Below, one piece after another: positions 30,807 through 39,337 of a stretch of 64,000 nt of DNA; position 1 is the first letter of the stretch, and the number at the start of each line of letters is the position of its first letter. Origin of the DNA: Aeromicrobium fastidiosum (GTDB taxonomy: Bacteria > Actinomycetota > Actinomycetes > Propionibacteriales > Nocardioidaceae); contig NZ_JAGIOG010000001.1 of NCBI RefSeq assembly GCF_017876595.1, positions 1,054,001-1,118,000 on the forward strand, read 5' to 3'. The position numbers and the translations under genes are program-made. Under the pieces are notes generated by a model. That model saw only the letters and a program-made list of their open reading frames with translations, was not told the DNA's origin and made no database searches.

Positions 30807-31142
30807 GTGAAATCCGCACTGCTCCGCTACCGCGTCATGGCCACGATCGTCGGCGTGCTGCTGATCATCCTGATCCTGATCGGCGTGCCCCTGAAGTACC
30901 TCGCGACCGACGGGTCGTCGGCACAGCAACTCGGCGAGAACATCACGACCTACCTCGGCGTCGCGCACGGCTGGCTCTACATGATCTTCCTGGTCATGGC
31001 GGCGATCCTGGCCCGGGCGGCCCGCTGGTCGATCCCGTTCACGGTCACGACGCTGCTCGCGGGCACGATCCCCGTCGTGAGCTTCTGGGCCGAGCACCGG
31101 GCGACCAAGGCCGTCCGCGCCGCCCACCCCGAGACGGTCTAG
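30807..31142 (+). CDS. DUF3817 integral membrane protein
   Basis: A 111-residue protein with three predicted membrane helices and the DUF3817 pattern (SALLRYRVMATIVGVLLI, then GVAHGWLYMIFL, then PFTVTTLLAGTIPVVSFW). GTG start right after SURF1, so probably cotranscribed. Its stop overlaps the stop of the opposite-strand enoyl-CoA hydratase (CTAG at 31139-31142). Function unknown. Confidence 0.87.
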   Translation: MKSALLRYRVMATIVGVLLIILILIGVPLKYLATDGSSAQQLGENITTYLGVAHGWLYMIFLVMAAILARAARWSIPFTVTTLLAGTIPVVSFWAEHRATKAVRAAHPETV

Positions 31143-31915
31143 CGACCTTCGAAGGTCGCCTTGCCGGGACCGTTCTCGAGGAACGACTCCATGCCGTGCT
31201 GCAGGTCGGCGGTGTCGAACAGCTCCGAGGCGATTGCCGTGGTGTGCTCGATGGCCTGGGGCACGCCGCCCGCCTCGAAGTGGCGCAGGATGTCCTTGGC
31301 CGCACCGAACGCCTTGGTCGGTCCGACCGCGATCGCCCGGACGAACGCCACCACCGCGTCGTCGAACCCCTCGATCGGCAGCACCCGGTTGACGACGTTC
31401 CATCGCTCGAGCGTCGCGGCGTCGTAGAGGTCGCCGGTGAAGACGAATTCCTTGGCGCGGCCGACGCCGGCACGGGCCGCGAGTCGCTGGGTGCCGCCCA
31501 TCGTCGGCGTCAGGCCGATGACCCGCTCGACGAGGCCGAACTTGGCCTTCTCGCTGGCCAGGATGATGTCGCACGCGACAGCGACCTCGAAGGCCCACGT
31601 GAGCGTGAGCCCGTGCGCGGCGAAGAACGTCGGGAACGGCATCGCGTCGATGCGGGTCGGCAGCTCGAGCATCCGGTCGTAGAGCTTGAGCGTCTCGGCC
31701 TTGCTCTTGCGGGCGTGGAACTGGGCGACGTCGACGCCGCCGGAGACGATCTTGCCCTCGGCGCGGATCAGCAGCGCCCGGGGCGGATCGGCCAGCACCT
31801 CGTCGAGCGCGGCGTCGAAGTCGGCATGCATCTCCAGGGAGTACAGGTTGACCGGCGGCGCGCTGAAGGTGACGACTGCGATGCCGTCGGCGAGACGCTC
31901 GACCGTGACGCTCAT
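31139..31915 (-). CDS. Enoyl-CoA hydratase/isomerase family protein
   Basis: A 258-residue crotonase-fold protein. The oxyanion-hole segments are present (IVSGGVDVAQF and AHGLTLTWAFEVAVACD), but the classical catalytic Glu pair (as in GLTPTMGGTQRL region) is not clearly complete. Family members hydrate, isomerise or hydrolyse CoA esters, so the reaction is unassigned. The start ATG overlaps the stop of the small membrane protein by three bases, suggesting coupling. Convergent with DUF3817 with overlapping stops. Confidence 0.88.
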   Translation of the reverse strand: MSVTVERLADGIAVVTFSAPPVNLYSLEMHADFDAALDEVLADPPRALLIRAEGKIVSGGVDVAQFHARKSKAETLKLYDRMLELPTRIDAMPFPTFFAAHGLTLTWAFEVAVACDIILASEKAKFGLVERVIGLTPTMGGTQRLAARAGVGRAKEFVFTGDLYDAATLERWNVVNRVLPIEGFDDAVVAFVRAIAVGPTKAFGAAKDILRHFEAGGVPQAIEHTTAIASELFDTADLQHGMESFLENGPGKATFEGR

Positions 31916-32043
31916 CGGACGTCCGCCGGGTCGTAGGAGCCGCCCTTGTCGGCGACGGCTGCGCGCAGGCCGAGGGCGGCACCGATCAGCAGCGCCAGCA
32001 GGAACAGGGTGCGGACGCGGTGGGGCCCGGAGGAGGTCGACAT
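31912..32043 (-). CDS. Small single-helix membrane protein (43 aa) coupled to enoyl-CoA hydratase
   Basis: A 43-residue protein (MSTSSGPHRVRTLFLLALL, then IGAALGLRAAVADKG) with one helix at about 12-31 and a charged C-terminal tail (SYDPADVR). Its stop overlaps the start of the hydratase gene (ATGA). On the minus strand TATCGT is seven bases before the ATG and no Shine-Dalgarno is present, fitting a leaderless transcript. Family not recognised. It is shorter than most gene callers accept. Confidence 0.55.
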   Translation of the reverse strand: MSTSSGPHRVRTLFLLALLIGAALGLRAAVADKGGSYDPADVR

Positions 32044-32151
32044 GTCGATCACGATAGCCACCAGATCTCCCGTCCGCTGCCCCGCCAGCCGCGCGGCCGA
32101 AGTTGCCGGGCCATGAAAAGATAGAGACACCACACCGAAAGGATTCCCCCT

Positions 32152-32682
32152 GTGGCCTCGCAGCTCATCGCGACCTTCTCGACCAATCACGGCGACATCG
32201 TCGTGAACCTCTTCCCCGACCACGCTCCCAAGACGGTCGACAACTTCGTCGGCCTCGCCGAGGGCACCAAGGAGTTCGTCGACCCGGCCACCGGCCAGGT
32301 CGCGACCAAGCCCTTCTACGACGGGCTCGGCTTCCACCGCATCATCGCCAACTTCATGCTGCAGGGCGGCGACCCGCTCGGCACCGGAACGGGTGGCCCC
32401 GGCTACACGTTCGAGGACGAGTTCCACCCCGACCTGCGCTTCGACAAGCCCTACCTGCTGGCGATGGCCAACGCCGGACCCGGCACCAACGGCTCGCAGT
32501 TCTTCATCACCCTCGTGCCGACCGACTGGCTCAACCGCAAGCACACGATCTTCGGTGAGGTCGCCGACGATGCGAGCCGTGCCGTCGTCGACGCGATCGG
32601 CAAGGTGTCGACCGATGGCTTCGACCGTCCGGCGAAGCCCGTCGTGATCGAGAAGCTGACGATCGCCCGTTCCGAGGCATAG
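32152..32682 (+). CDS. ppiA: Peptidyl-prolyl cis-trans isomerase (cyclophilin type)
   Basis: A 176-residue cyclophilin. Active-site residues appear in FHRIIANFMLQGGDP (Arg and Phe, Gln), AMANAGPGTNGSQFFIT, and WLNRKHTIFGEV (Trp and His). It has no signal peptide and so acts in the cytoplasm. The GTG at 32152 has GAAAGGA about eight bases upstream. Same place as Rv0009 in Mycobacterium. Confidence 0.95.
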   Translation: MASQLIATFSTNHGDIVVNLFPDHAPKTVDNFVGLAEGTKEFVDPATGQVATKPFYDGLGFHRIIANFMLQGGDPLGTGTGGPGYTFEDEFHPDLRFDKPYLLAMANAGPGTNGSQFFITLVPTDWLNRKHTIFGEVADDASRAVVDAIGKVSTDGFDRPAKPVVIEKLTIARSEA

Positions 32683-32688
32683 GCACGG

Positions 32689-33522
32689 GTGAACTTCCCG
32701 GCGGAGGACTATCGCTGCTACAACCACCCTGACCGCGAGGCCTACATCTCGTGCCAGCGGTGCGAGCGGCTGATCTGTCCGGAGTGCATGCGAGAAGCCT
32801 CCGTCGGGTTCCAGTGCCCCTCGTGCATCGCCGAGGGTGCCAAGACGATCCGCCAGCCCCGCACCGTCGCGGGCGGCGCGATCACCGGCCGCGAGGGCCG
32901 GGTCTCGATGATCCTCATCGCGATCAACGTCGCGGCGTACGTCGCGCAGGTCGCGACAGGCGGTTTCTCTAGTGAGATCTACCAGCGCGGGGCCATGCAG
33001 GGCTACCTCGTCGCTGATGGGGACTACTGGCGTCTGCTGACGTCGGCCTTTCTGCACAACGGTCTTCTCCACCTGGCCTTCAACATGTACGCCCTCTACC
33101 TGTTCGGGCCGTTCGTCGAGCGGGCGCTCGGCACGGCTCGCTACGTCGTGGCCTACCTGACCGCCGCGGTCGGCGGTTCGATCTCCGTCTACCTAATCAC
33201 TGATCCACTGGTGGGCACGGCGGGTGCCTCAGGAGCGATCTACGGGTTGCTGGCCATGGCGCTGGTGTTCCTGCTGAAGGCCAAGCAGGACGTCCGAGCG
33301 CTGCTGGTACTGCTGGCGATCAACGCGTTCATCAGCGTGGCTGGCGCCAGGATCAGCTGGGAAGGACACCTCGGCGGCTTCGTCGCGGGCCTCGCCCTTG
33401 GTGCCGTCTTCGCCTACGCCCCGCGCGACCGCCGCACGCTGGTGCAGGTGCTCGCCATCTCCGCGATCTGGATCGCCATGATCGTGGCCTTCGTGCTCAG
33501 GACGTCGGCACTCACGCCTTGA
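32689..33522 (+). CDS. Rhomboid-family intramembrane serine protease with zinc-finger N terminus
   Basis: A 277-residue protein. The N-terminal ~50 residues hold a B-box-like zinc finger with four Cys pairs (SCQRCERLICPECM and FQCPSC). The rhomboid core has catalytic Ser in GASGAIYG and catalytic His in WEGHLGGF, plus the HxxxN-like HLAFNMYALYLFG segment. It cleaves membrane proteins within the bilayer. GTG start six bases after ppiA. Base composition around 33190-33220 is a little less GC than neighbours. Confidence 0.93.
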   Translation: MNFPAEDYRCYNHPDREAYISCQRCERLICPECMREASVGFQCPSCIAEGAKTIRQPRTVAGGAITGREGRVSMILIAINVAAYVAQVATGGFSSEIYQRGAMQGYLVADGDYWRLLTSAFLHNGLLHLAFNMYALYLFGPFVERALGTARYVVAYLTAAVGGSISVYLITDPLVGTAGASGAIYGLLAMALVFLLKAKQDVRALLVLLAINAFISVAGARISWEGHLGGFVAGLALGAVFAYAPRDRRTLVQVLAISAIWIAMIVAFVLRTSALTP

Positions 33523-33533
33523 TCGTCAACAGG

Positions 33534-33553
33534 TGTGCACACGCCTGTGGAGA
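33534..33553. repeat. Third copy of the TGTGCACAC...CTGTGGA repeat
   Basis: TGTGCACACGCCTGTGGAGA lies in the 64-bp convergent gap between the rhomboid gene and crgA. It differs at two positions from the copy at 11981-12000. Confidence 0.6.
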
Positions 33554-33586
33554 ACTACACGCGTGTAACTCGGAGCCCGGTGAGGC

Positions 33587-33832
33587 TCACTCCCACTTCA
33601 TGGCGAAGCCGAACGCCGCCACGATGAAGCCCATGCCGATGACGAGGTTCCAGTTGGCCAGGTCGGCGTACCACTGCAGGAACGACGGGTAGTCGATCGT
33701 CTGGCCGTTGAGGACGTAGAACACCACGATCCAGAGCAGCCCGATCAGGGCCGAGGTGACCATCGCCGGACCTGCCCAGCGGTTGCCGATCTTCTGGGCC
33801 TTGGGACCCTTGGGGGCCTTGTCTCTCGCCAC
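33587..33832 (-). CDS. crgA: Cell division protein CrgA
   Basis: An 81-residue protein: a basic N-terminal arm (ARDKAPKGPKAQKIGNRW), then two membrane helices near 22-43 and 58-80 with the conserved ANWNLVIGMGF segment, the CrgA pattern. CrgA coordinates FtsZ and septal peptidoglycan synthesis in actinobacteria. GTG 33832 is used, with GGAGA six bases upstream. Divergent from the DUF881 gene. Confidence 0.93.
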   Translation of the reverse strand: MARDKAPKGPKAQKIGNRWAGPAMVTSALIGLLWIVVFYVLNGQTIDYPSFLQWYADLANWNLVIGMGFIVAAFGFAMKWE

Positions 33833-33922
33833 GACGTCTCCGGTGGTTGGGTGCGACCTCGGCCGCATCGGTGGGTGCTCACGGGTAGCCTAGTCGGCGA
33901 CCGGTCATCGAAGGAGTGCGGC

Positions 33923-34651
33923 ATGGGCACCAAGGGCAGCCACGCTCTGCAGCGCAAGCCGCTGGCCGTGCTCGCGGCCTTCAGCGTCACCGGCTTCCTG
34001 TTCGTGGCCGCGGCCGTCAGCGCCGACGGCGACGACCTGAGACCGTCGGGCGGCGACGTCGCCTCGCTGCTGCGCGAGCGGTCCGAGCGCATCGACGCCC
34101 GCCGCGACACCGCGCAGACACTGCGCTCCGAGATCGACCAGCTGTCGTCGAGCGTCACGGGCAAGGACCTCGACGCCCTGCGCAAGCGCGTCAAGCAGCT
34201 GGAGCCCGTCACGGGGCTCACCTCGCTCGTCGGCCCCGGCATGCGGGTCACGCTGACCGATGCGCCGCGCACCGGCGACGACCCCGACATCGATCCGCGC
34301 CTGCTCGTCGTGCACCAGCAGGACATCCAGGCCTACGTCAACGCGATGTGGGCCGGTGGGGCCGAGGCCATGTCGCTGCAGGGACAGCGGCTCATGTCCA
34401 CCAGCGGCATCACGTGCGTCGGCAACACGGTGCTGCTCGACGGGGTCCCCTACTCGCCTCCCTACGTCATCGAGGCGATCGGCCCCGTGGGGGGCATGAA
34501 CCGCGCCATCGACGAGTCGGCGGAGGCGTCCAGCTATGCCGACTACTCGCGCCGCTACGACCTCGGCCTCGAGGTCGACCAGCTGGCGCAGGTCACGATC
34601 AAGGCCTACGCCAACCCGGTCGCCCTCAGCCACGCCCGGGCAACGAGCTGA
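33923..34651 (+). CDS. DUF881 family membrane-anchored protein
   Basis: A 242-residue protein: N-terminal helix (LAVLAAFSVTGFLFVAAAVSA, about 14-34), a coiled-coil-prone region (LLRERSERIDARRDTAQTLRSE, ~47-80), then the DUF881/YlxW-like extracytoplasmic domain (GPGMRVTLTDAP, VVHQQDIQAYVNAMWAGGAEA). This is the Rv0012 position next to crgA. AAGGAG precedes the ATG at 33923. Role in division or cell wall is suspected but not shown. Convergent with pknB, leaving a 9-bp gap. Confidence 0.9.
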   Translation: MGTKGSHALQRKPLAVLAAFSVTGFLFVAAAVSADGDDLRPSGGDVASLLRERSERIDARRDTAQTLRSEIDQLSSSVTGKDLDALRKRVKQLEPVTGLTSLVGPGMRVTLTDAPRTGDDPDIDPRLLVVHQQDIQAYVNAMWAGGAEAMSLQGQRLMSTSGITCVGNTVLLDGVPYSPPYVIEAIGPVGGMNRAIDESAEASSYADYSRRYDLGLEVDQLAQVTIKAYANPVALSHARATS

Positions 34652-34660
34652 CGCTCCCGG

Positions 34661-36451
34661 TCAGCCGCCGAGCGCATCGCCGTCGGGCAGCTCGCCGTCG
34701 GTGGCCGGAGGCGTCGGCGTGGTCGGCGCCGGCGTCTCGGGCCTGGCCGACACCGTCAGCGTGATCCTCGACCCGCGCGGCACCTGCTGACCGCTCGACG
34801 GCGACTGGCGGGTGACGGTGTTGGCCGGATCGGTGGCGTTGGGGTCGTAGGTGACGTCGTACTTCAGGTCGAGCTCGTCGAGGGCAGCCTGGGCCTCGTC
34901 CTGCGTCTTGCCCACGAGATCGGGCACCGTGACCTCTCCCCGCGACACGATCAGCTTGACGGTGGATCCTGCCTCGACGGCGGTGCCGCTCGGCGGATCG
35001 GTGTTGATGACCTGGTCGCGGGGCAGGTTGCTGTCCTGCATCTCCTTCTCGACCTCGAGCCCCAGGCTCGTGAGCAGCTCCTTGGCGCGGTCGTACGTGT
35101 AGCCCGACAGGCTCGGGACGTCGACCGTCTCGGGGCCGGAGCTCACGACGAGGTTCACGGTGGACCCTTCGTCGACCTGCTGGCCGGCCGGAGGATCGGT
35201 CTCGATGACGTCACCCTCGTCGACGTCGTTGCTCGGCTGGGTCGTCTGGTCGCCCACGACGAGCTTGTCGTTCTCGAGCGCGCGCGTCGCGACCTCGACG
35301 GACTGGCCCGCCACGTTGGCGATCTCGACCTGCGGCGTCGGCGGCGGCTCCTTGGCGTCGAACGTCCCGGTCATCCAGAGGACGCCCACGATCGCGGCGA
35401 TCAGCACGAGCGCGAGGGCACCGATGGCCCACCACTTGCCCGATCCGTCGGAGTCGTCCTCGGGCTCGGGCAGGGCACGACGCGTGCCACCTGCGCCGGC
35501 AGCCGCAGCGGCGACGGCGGGGGCCACGGAGGTGCCACCGACGATCGCGGTGGCCGCAGGAGCCGCGACGGATCCGCCGGCGAGGACGCGGTCGATGTCC
35601 TTGCGCATGTCGGCAGCGCTCTCGTAGCGATCGTCGACGCGCTTGGCCAGCGACTTGGCCACGATGTTGTCGATCGCCTGGCTGACGTCGGGGTTGAGCT
35701 GCGACGGGGGCTTGGCCTCCTCGCGGACGTGCTGGTAGGCCACAGAGACCGGGCTGTCGCCGATGAAGGGGGGCCGTCCGGTCAGCAGCTCGTAGAGCAG
35801 GCAGCCGGTCGAGTAGATGTCGCTGCGGGCATCGACGGTCTCGCCGCGCGCCTGCTCGGGCGACAGGTACTGCGCAGTGCCGATGACGGCCGCGGTCTGC
35901 GTCATGGCCGAGGACGTGTCGGCGATGGCGCGGGCGATGCCGAAGTCCATGACCTTGACCTGACCCGACGGCGTCAGCATGACGTTGGCGGGCTTGATGT
36001 CGCGGTGGATGATGCCGGAGCGGTGGCTGTAGTCGAGGGCGCTGAGGATGTCGGCGGTGATCGACAGGGCGCGCTCGGGCAGGATCTTGCGGCCGTTCTC
36101 GGCCCCCCGCATGATGTCGCGCAGCGTCTGGCCCTCGACGTACTCCATGACGATGTAGGGAACGTGGCTGCCGTGCTTGTCGATCGACTCGCCCGTGTCG
36201 TAGACCGCGACGATCGAGGGGTGGTTGAGCGCGGCGGACGACTGCGCCTCGCGGCGGAAGCGGGCCTGGAAGGTGTCGTCGGCCGAGAGGTCACCGCGCA
36301 GCTGCTTGACCGCCACGGTGCGTCCGAGGCGCAGATCGCGTCCGACGCGCACGTCGGCCATGCCGCCACGACCCAGCAGACCGCCGAGCTCGTAGCGGTC
36401 GCCCAGGCGGACGACCCCGTCGTTGGCGTCGATGTCGCCGGATTCGGTCAT
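34661..36451 (-). CDS. pknB: Serine/threonine protein kinase PknB with three PASTA domains
   Basis: A 596-residue membrane kinase. The glycine loop GRGGMADV, ATP Lys 49, catalytic HRDIKPAN (Asp 151), DFG at 169-171 and activation-loop Thr 184 and Thr 186 (TQTAAVIGTAQYLSPEQ) match PknB closely. A linker of Ala and acidic residues precedes a single helix around 340-362. Three PASTA repeats follow, which bind muropeptides, and a Pro/Thr tail. ATG at 36451 has GGGAGA upstream. Last gene of the fhaA-to-pknB operon. PknA, which neighbours it in Mycobacterium, is absent. Confidence 0.96.
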   Translation of the reverse strand: MTESGDIDANDGVVRLGDRYELGGLLGRGGMADVRVGRDLRLGRTVAVKQLRGDLSADDTFQARFRREAQSSAALNHPSIVAVYDTGESIDKHGSHVPYIVMEYVEGQTLRDIMRGAENGRKILPERALSITADILSALDYSHRSGIIHRDIKPANVMLTPSGQVKVMDFGIARAIADTSSAMTQTAAVIGTAQYLSPEQARGETVDARSDIYSTGCLLYELLTGRPPFIGDSPVSVAYQHVREEAKPPSQLNPDVSQAIDNIVAKSLAKRVDDRYESAADMRKDIDRVLAGGSVAAPAATAIVGGTSVAPAVAAAAAGAGGTRRALPEPEDDSDGSGKWWAIGALALVLIAAIVGVLWMTGTFDAKEPPPTPQVEIANVAGQSVEVATRALENDKLVVGDQTTQPSNDVDEGDVIETDPPAGQQVDEGSTVNLVVSSGPETVDVPSLSGYTYDRAKELLTSLGLEVEKEMQDSNLPRDQVINTDPPSGTAVEAGSTVKLIVSRGEVTVPDLVGKTQDEAQAALDELDLKYDVTYDPNATDPANTVTRQSPSSGQQVPRGSRITLTVSARPETPAPTTPTPPATDGELPDGDALGG

Positions 36452-36494
36452 GGTGTGATTCTCCCGGTGGATGCGTTCGTTACGAGTACGTCTG

Positions 36495-37967
36495 TCATGA
36501 GCCCAGCACCGCCTGCATGACCGACTTGGCAATGGGCCCCGCCAGGCGTCCGCCGGCGATCTCGTCGCGAGCGGTGTCGCTGGACTCGACCAGCACGGCG
36601 ACGGCGACCTCTTTGTCGCCGTCCTTGGCGTACGACACGAACCAGGCGTACGGGGGTCGGTCGGGCGTCGACTGGGCGGTGCCGGTCTTGGCACCCACCT
36701 CGACGCCGGGGATCTGGGCCGACGTCGCGGTGCCCTGCGTGACGGTGCTGACCATCATCTCGCGCAGCTTGCGGGCCGTGGTCGAGCTGACGGCCTCGCT
36801 GAGCCGCTCGGGCTGCGTCTTGTCGAGGACGCGCAGGTTGGGTGCGCGCACGGTGTCGATGACGTACGGCTTCATGACGTTGCCGTCGTTGGCGATGCCG
36901 GCGGCGACCATGGCCATCTGGAGCGGCGTCGCGGCGACGTCGTACTGGCCGATGCCGCTCTGGCCGAGCTGCGGCGGCTCGAGGGTCGTGTCGGGGGTGG
37001 TGAAGCGGCTGGGGCTGGCGGCGAGGCCCGAGATGGGATCGGTGCCGAAGCCGAACTTGGCGGCCTGGGCGGCCAGCTTCTCCTGGCCGATCTCGAGTGC
37101 CAGACCGCCGAAGGCGACGTTGCACGACACGTTGAGCGCGCGCTCGAAGGTGATCTCGTTGCCGCCGCAGTTGCCGCCGTTCTCGTTGGGCAGCGTGTAG
37201 CCGTAGCCCGGGAACTTGAGCGTCGAGCCGGCCTTGACCTTGTCGTCGATGTTGTTGACGACGCCGTTCTCGAGGGCCGCGGCCGCCGTGATCAGCTTGA
37301 AGGTCGAGCCCGGGGGGAGGGTCGACTCGGTGGAGCGGTTGGTCATGGGCTGGTCGGCGTCGCCCGTCAGCTGCTTCCAGGCGGCCTGCACCTTGTCGAA
37401 GTCGTGGCTGGCCAGCTGGTTGGGGTCGTACGAGGGCTGGGTGACCATCGCGAGCACGGCTCCCGTGCGGGGGTCGATCGCGGCGACGGCGCCCTTGGTC
37501 TCGTCGCCCAGGCGCTCGAGTCCCTCGGAGGCGGCCTTCTGCGCCAGGGGGTCGATGGTGAGCTCGACGCTGCCGCCCTTGGGCTGCTTGTTGGACACCA
37601 GGTCGACGACCCGGTTGACGAACAGGCGGTCGTCGCTGCCCGACAGCACGTCGTTCTGGGTGCTCTCGACCGCGCTGCGTCCGAAGATGTACGAGAAGTA
37701 GCCCGTCAGTGGCGCGTACAGCTCGGCGTCGGGGTACTTGCGCTGGAACTTGTACTCGTCCTTGCTCTTGACGCTCTCGGCGACGGGCTTGCCGTCGACG
37801 AGGATCGAGCCGCGGTCGCGCGAGAACTCCTCGTTGATGACGCGTCGGTTGCCGTTCTTGCTGTTGAGCGAGTCGGCCTCGACGAACTGCACGTAGTTGG
37901 CGTTGATGATCAGCGCCAGGAACAGCACGAGGCAGGCGACGGCGATGTTGCGGATGGGACGGTTCAT
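36495..37967 (-). CDS. pbpA: Penicillin-binding protein A (class B transpeptidase)
   Basis: A 490-residue transpeptidase. After one N-terminal helix (IAVACLVLFLALIINANYV), the catalytic motifs are PPGSTFKLI (Ser near 221), VSCN (near 280) and KTGTAQ (near 425). These cross-link peptidoglycan during elongation or septation. It overlaps rodA by 4 bases (ATGA), the usual SEDS-PBP pairing, and is 43 bases before pknB. Confidence 0.95.
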   Translation of the reverse strand: MNRPIRNIAVACLVLFLALIINANYVQFVEADSLNSKNGNRRVINEEFSRDRGSILVDGKPVAESVKSKDEYKFQRKYPDAELYAPLTGYFSYIFGRSAVESTQNDVLSGSDDRLFVNRVVDLVSNKQPKGGSVELTIDPLAQKAASEGLERLGDETKGAVAAIDPRTGAVLAMVTQPSYDPNQLASHDFDKVQAAWKQLTGDADQPMTNRSTESTLPPGSTFKLITAAAALENGVVNNIDDKVKAGSTLKFPGYGYTLPNENGGNCGGNEITFERALNVSCNVAFGGLALEIGQEKLAAQAAKFGFGTDPISGLAASPSRFTTPDTTLEPPQLGQSGIGQYDVAATPLQMAMVAAGIANDGNVMKPYVIDTVRAPNLRVLDKTQPERLSEAVSSTTARKLREMMVSTVTQGTATSAQIPGVEVGAKTGTAQSTPDRPPYAWFVSYAKDGDKEVAVAVLVESSDTARDEIAGGRLAGPIAKSVMQAVLGS

Positions 37968-39337
37968 GACATCTTCACCACTTGCGTCTCCTCGTTGCTG
38001 TCGAACGTGGAGATCTCGGGGGCGGGTCGACGGGTCTGGTCGCTGATGCGCAGCAGCAGGCCGATGATCGCCCAGTTCATGACGACGGACGAGCCGCCCT
38101 GCGCCATGAACGGGGTCGTGAGACCCGTCAGCGGGATGAGCCGGGTGACGCCGCCGACGACGACGAACACCTGCAGGGCGAACGAGAACGCGAGACCCGC
38201 GGCGAGCAGCTTGCCGAAGGCGTCACGGCAGGTCAGGGCGATGCGCAGGCCGCGCTCGACGATCAGCCCGTAGATCAGCAGGATCGCCATGAGCCCGGTG
38301 AGGCCGAGCTCTTCGCCCATCGATGCGGCGATGAAGTCGGAGAACGAGTAGGGCGTGAGCTGCGGGCTGCCCTGGCCGAGGCCCTGCCCGAGGATGCCGC
38401 CGTGGGCGAGGCCGAACAGGCCGTTGATGACCTGCCCGTTGCGGTCGGGGTCGCCGAACGGGTCGAGCCAGGCGTCGAACCGCACGCGCACGTGGCCGAA
38501 GGCGGCGTAGCCGAAGTAGGCCCCCGCGCCGAAGAGCAGGCCGCCGACGACGATCCAGCCCGGACGCTCGGTCGCGACGTAGAGCATCACGACGAACAGG
38601 CCGAAGAACAGCAGCGAGGAGCCGAGGTCGCGCTGGAAGACCAGGATGCCGACGCTGATGAGCCAGCACGCCAGGATGGGTCCGAGGTCGCGGCCGCGCG
38701 GCAGGTCGATGCCGATGATGCGTCGCCCGGCCAGCGCGAGGGCGTCGCGCTTGACCACGAGGTAGCCGGCGAAGAAGATCGCGAGGCACACCTTGGCGGC
38801 CTCGCCGGGCTGGAAGCTGAAGCCGAACAGGACGACCCAGATGCGGGCACCGTTGATCGTCTGGCCGACGCCGGGAATCAGCGGCAGGATCAGCAGGCCG
38901 ATCGCGGCGGCGCCGAACGTGTAGGTCAGCGTCTGCAGGCGGCGGTGGTCGCGGACGGCGATGAGGATGCCCGCGAACGCCGCGATGCCGACGGCCGTCC
39001 AGACCAGCTGCGAGTTGGCGAACGCCGCGCGGTCGGGGTCGATCTGCTGCCGGCCGAGGTCGAGCCGGTAGATCATCGCGAGGCCGAGGCCGTTGAGCGC
39101 GATGACCAGCGGCAGCAGAACGGGATCGGCGTACGGGGCGACGCGGCGGACGATCAGGTGGGTCGCGATCGCGACGACGATCAGCGCCCCGCCGAGCTTG
39201 TAGGTGTCGGCCGGGATGCGACCCTCGGCACCGAGACCGACCGAGGCGTAGGCGGCGATGCCGATGAACACGGCCAGGAAGGTCAGGAAGAGCTCAGCCC
39301 CGCGCCGCTTGCGGGGGACCCAGACCGGCGTCGTCAT
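37964..39337 (-). CDS. rodA: SEDS-family peptidoglycan glycosyltransferase RodA
   Basis: A 457-residue polytopic protein with about 12 helices, of the RodA/FtsW/SpoVE family. Diagnostic stretches are FQPGEAAKVCLAIFFAGYL, FQRDLGSSLLFFGLF, and FIAASMGEELGLTGL. RodA polymerises glycan strands and works with the adjacent PbpA. ATG at 39337 is used; a longer reading into the pstP tail has only repetitive sequence. The pstP stop overlaps its start by four bases. Confidence 0.95.
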   Translation of the reverse strand: MTTPVWVPRKRRGAELFLTFLAVFIGIAAYASVGLGAEGRIPADTYKLGGALIVVAIATHLIVRRVAPYADPVLLPLVIALNGLGLAMIYRLDLGRQQIDPDRAAFANSQLVWTAVGIAAFAGILIAVRDHRRLQTLTYTFGAAAIGLLILPLIPGVGQTINGARIWVVLFGFSFQPGEAAKVCLAIFFAGYLVVKRDALALAGRRIIGIDLPRGRDLGPILACWLISVGILVFQRDLGSSLLFFGLFVVMLYVATERPGWIVVGGLLFGAGAYFGYAAFGHVRVRFDAWLDPFGDPDRNGQVINGLFGLAHGGILGQGLGQGSPQLTPYSFSDFIAASMGEELGLTGLMAILLIYGLIVERGLRIALTCRDAFGKLLAAGLAFSFALQVFVVVGGVTRLIPLTGLTTPFMAQGGSSVVMNWAIIGLLLRISDQTRRPAPEISTFDSNEETQVVKMS

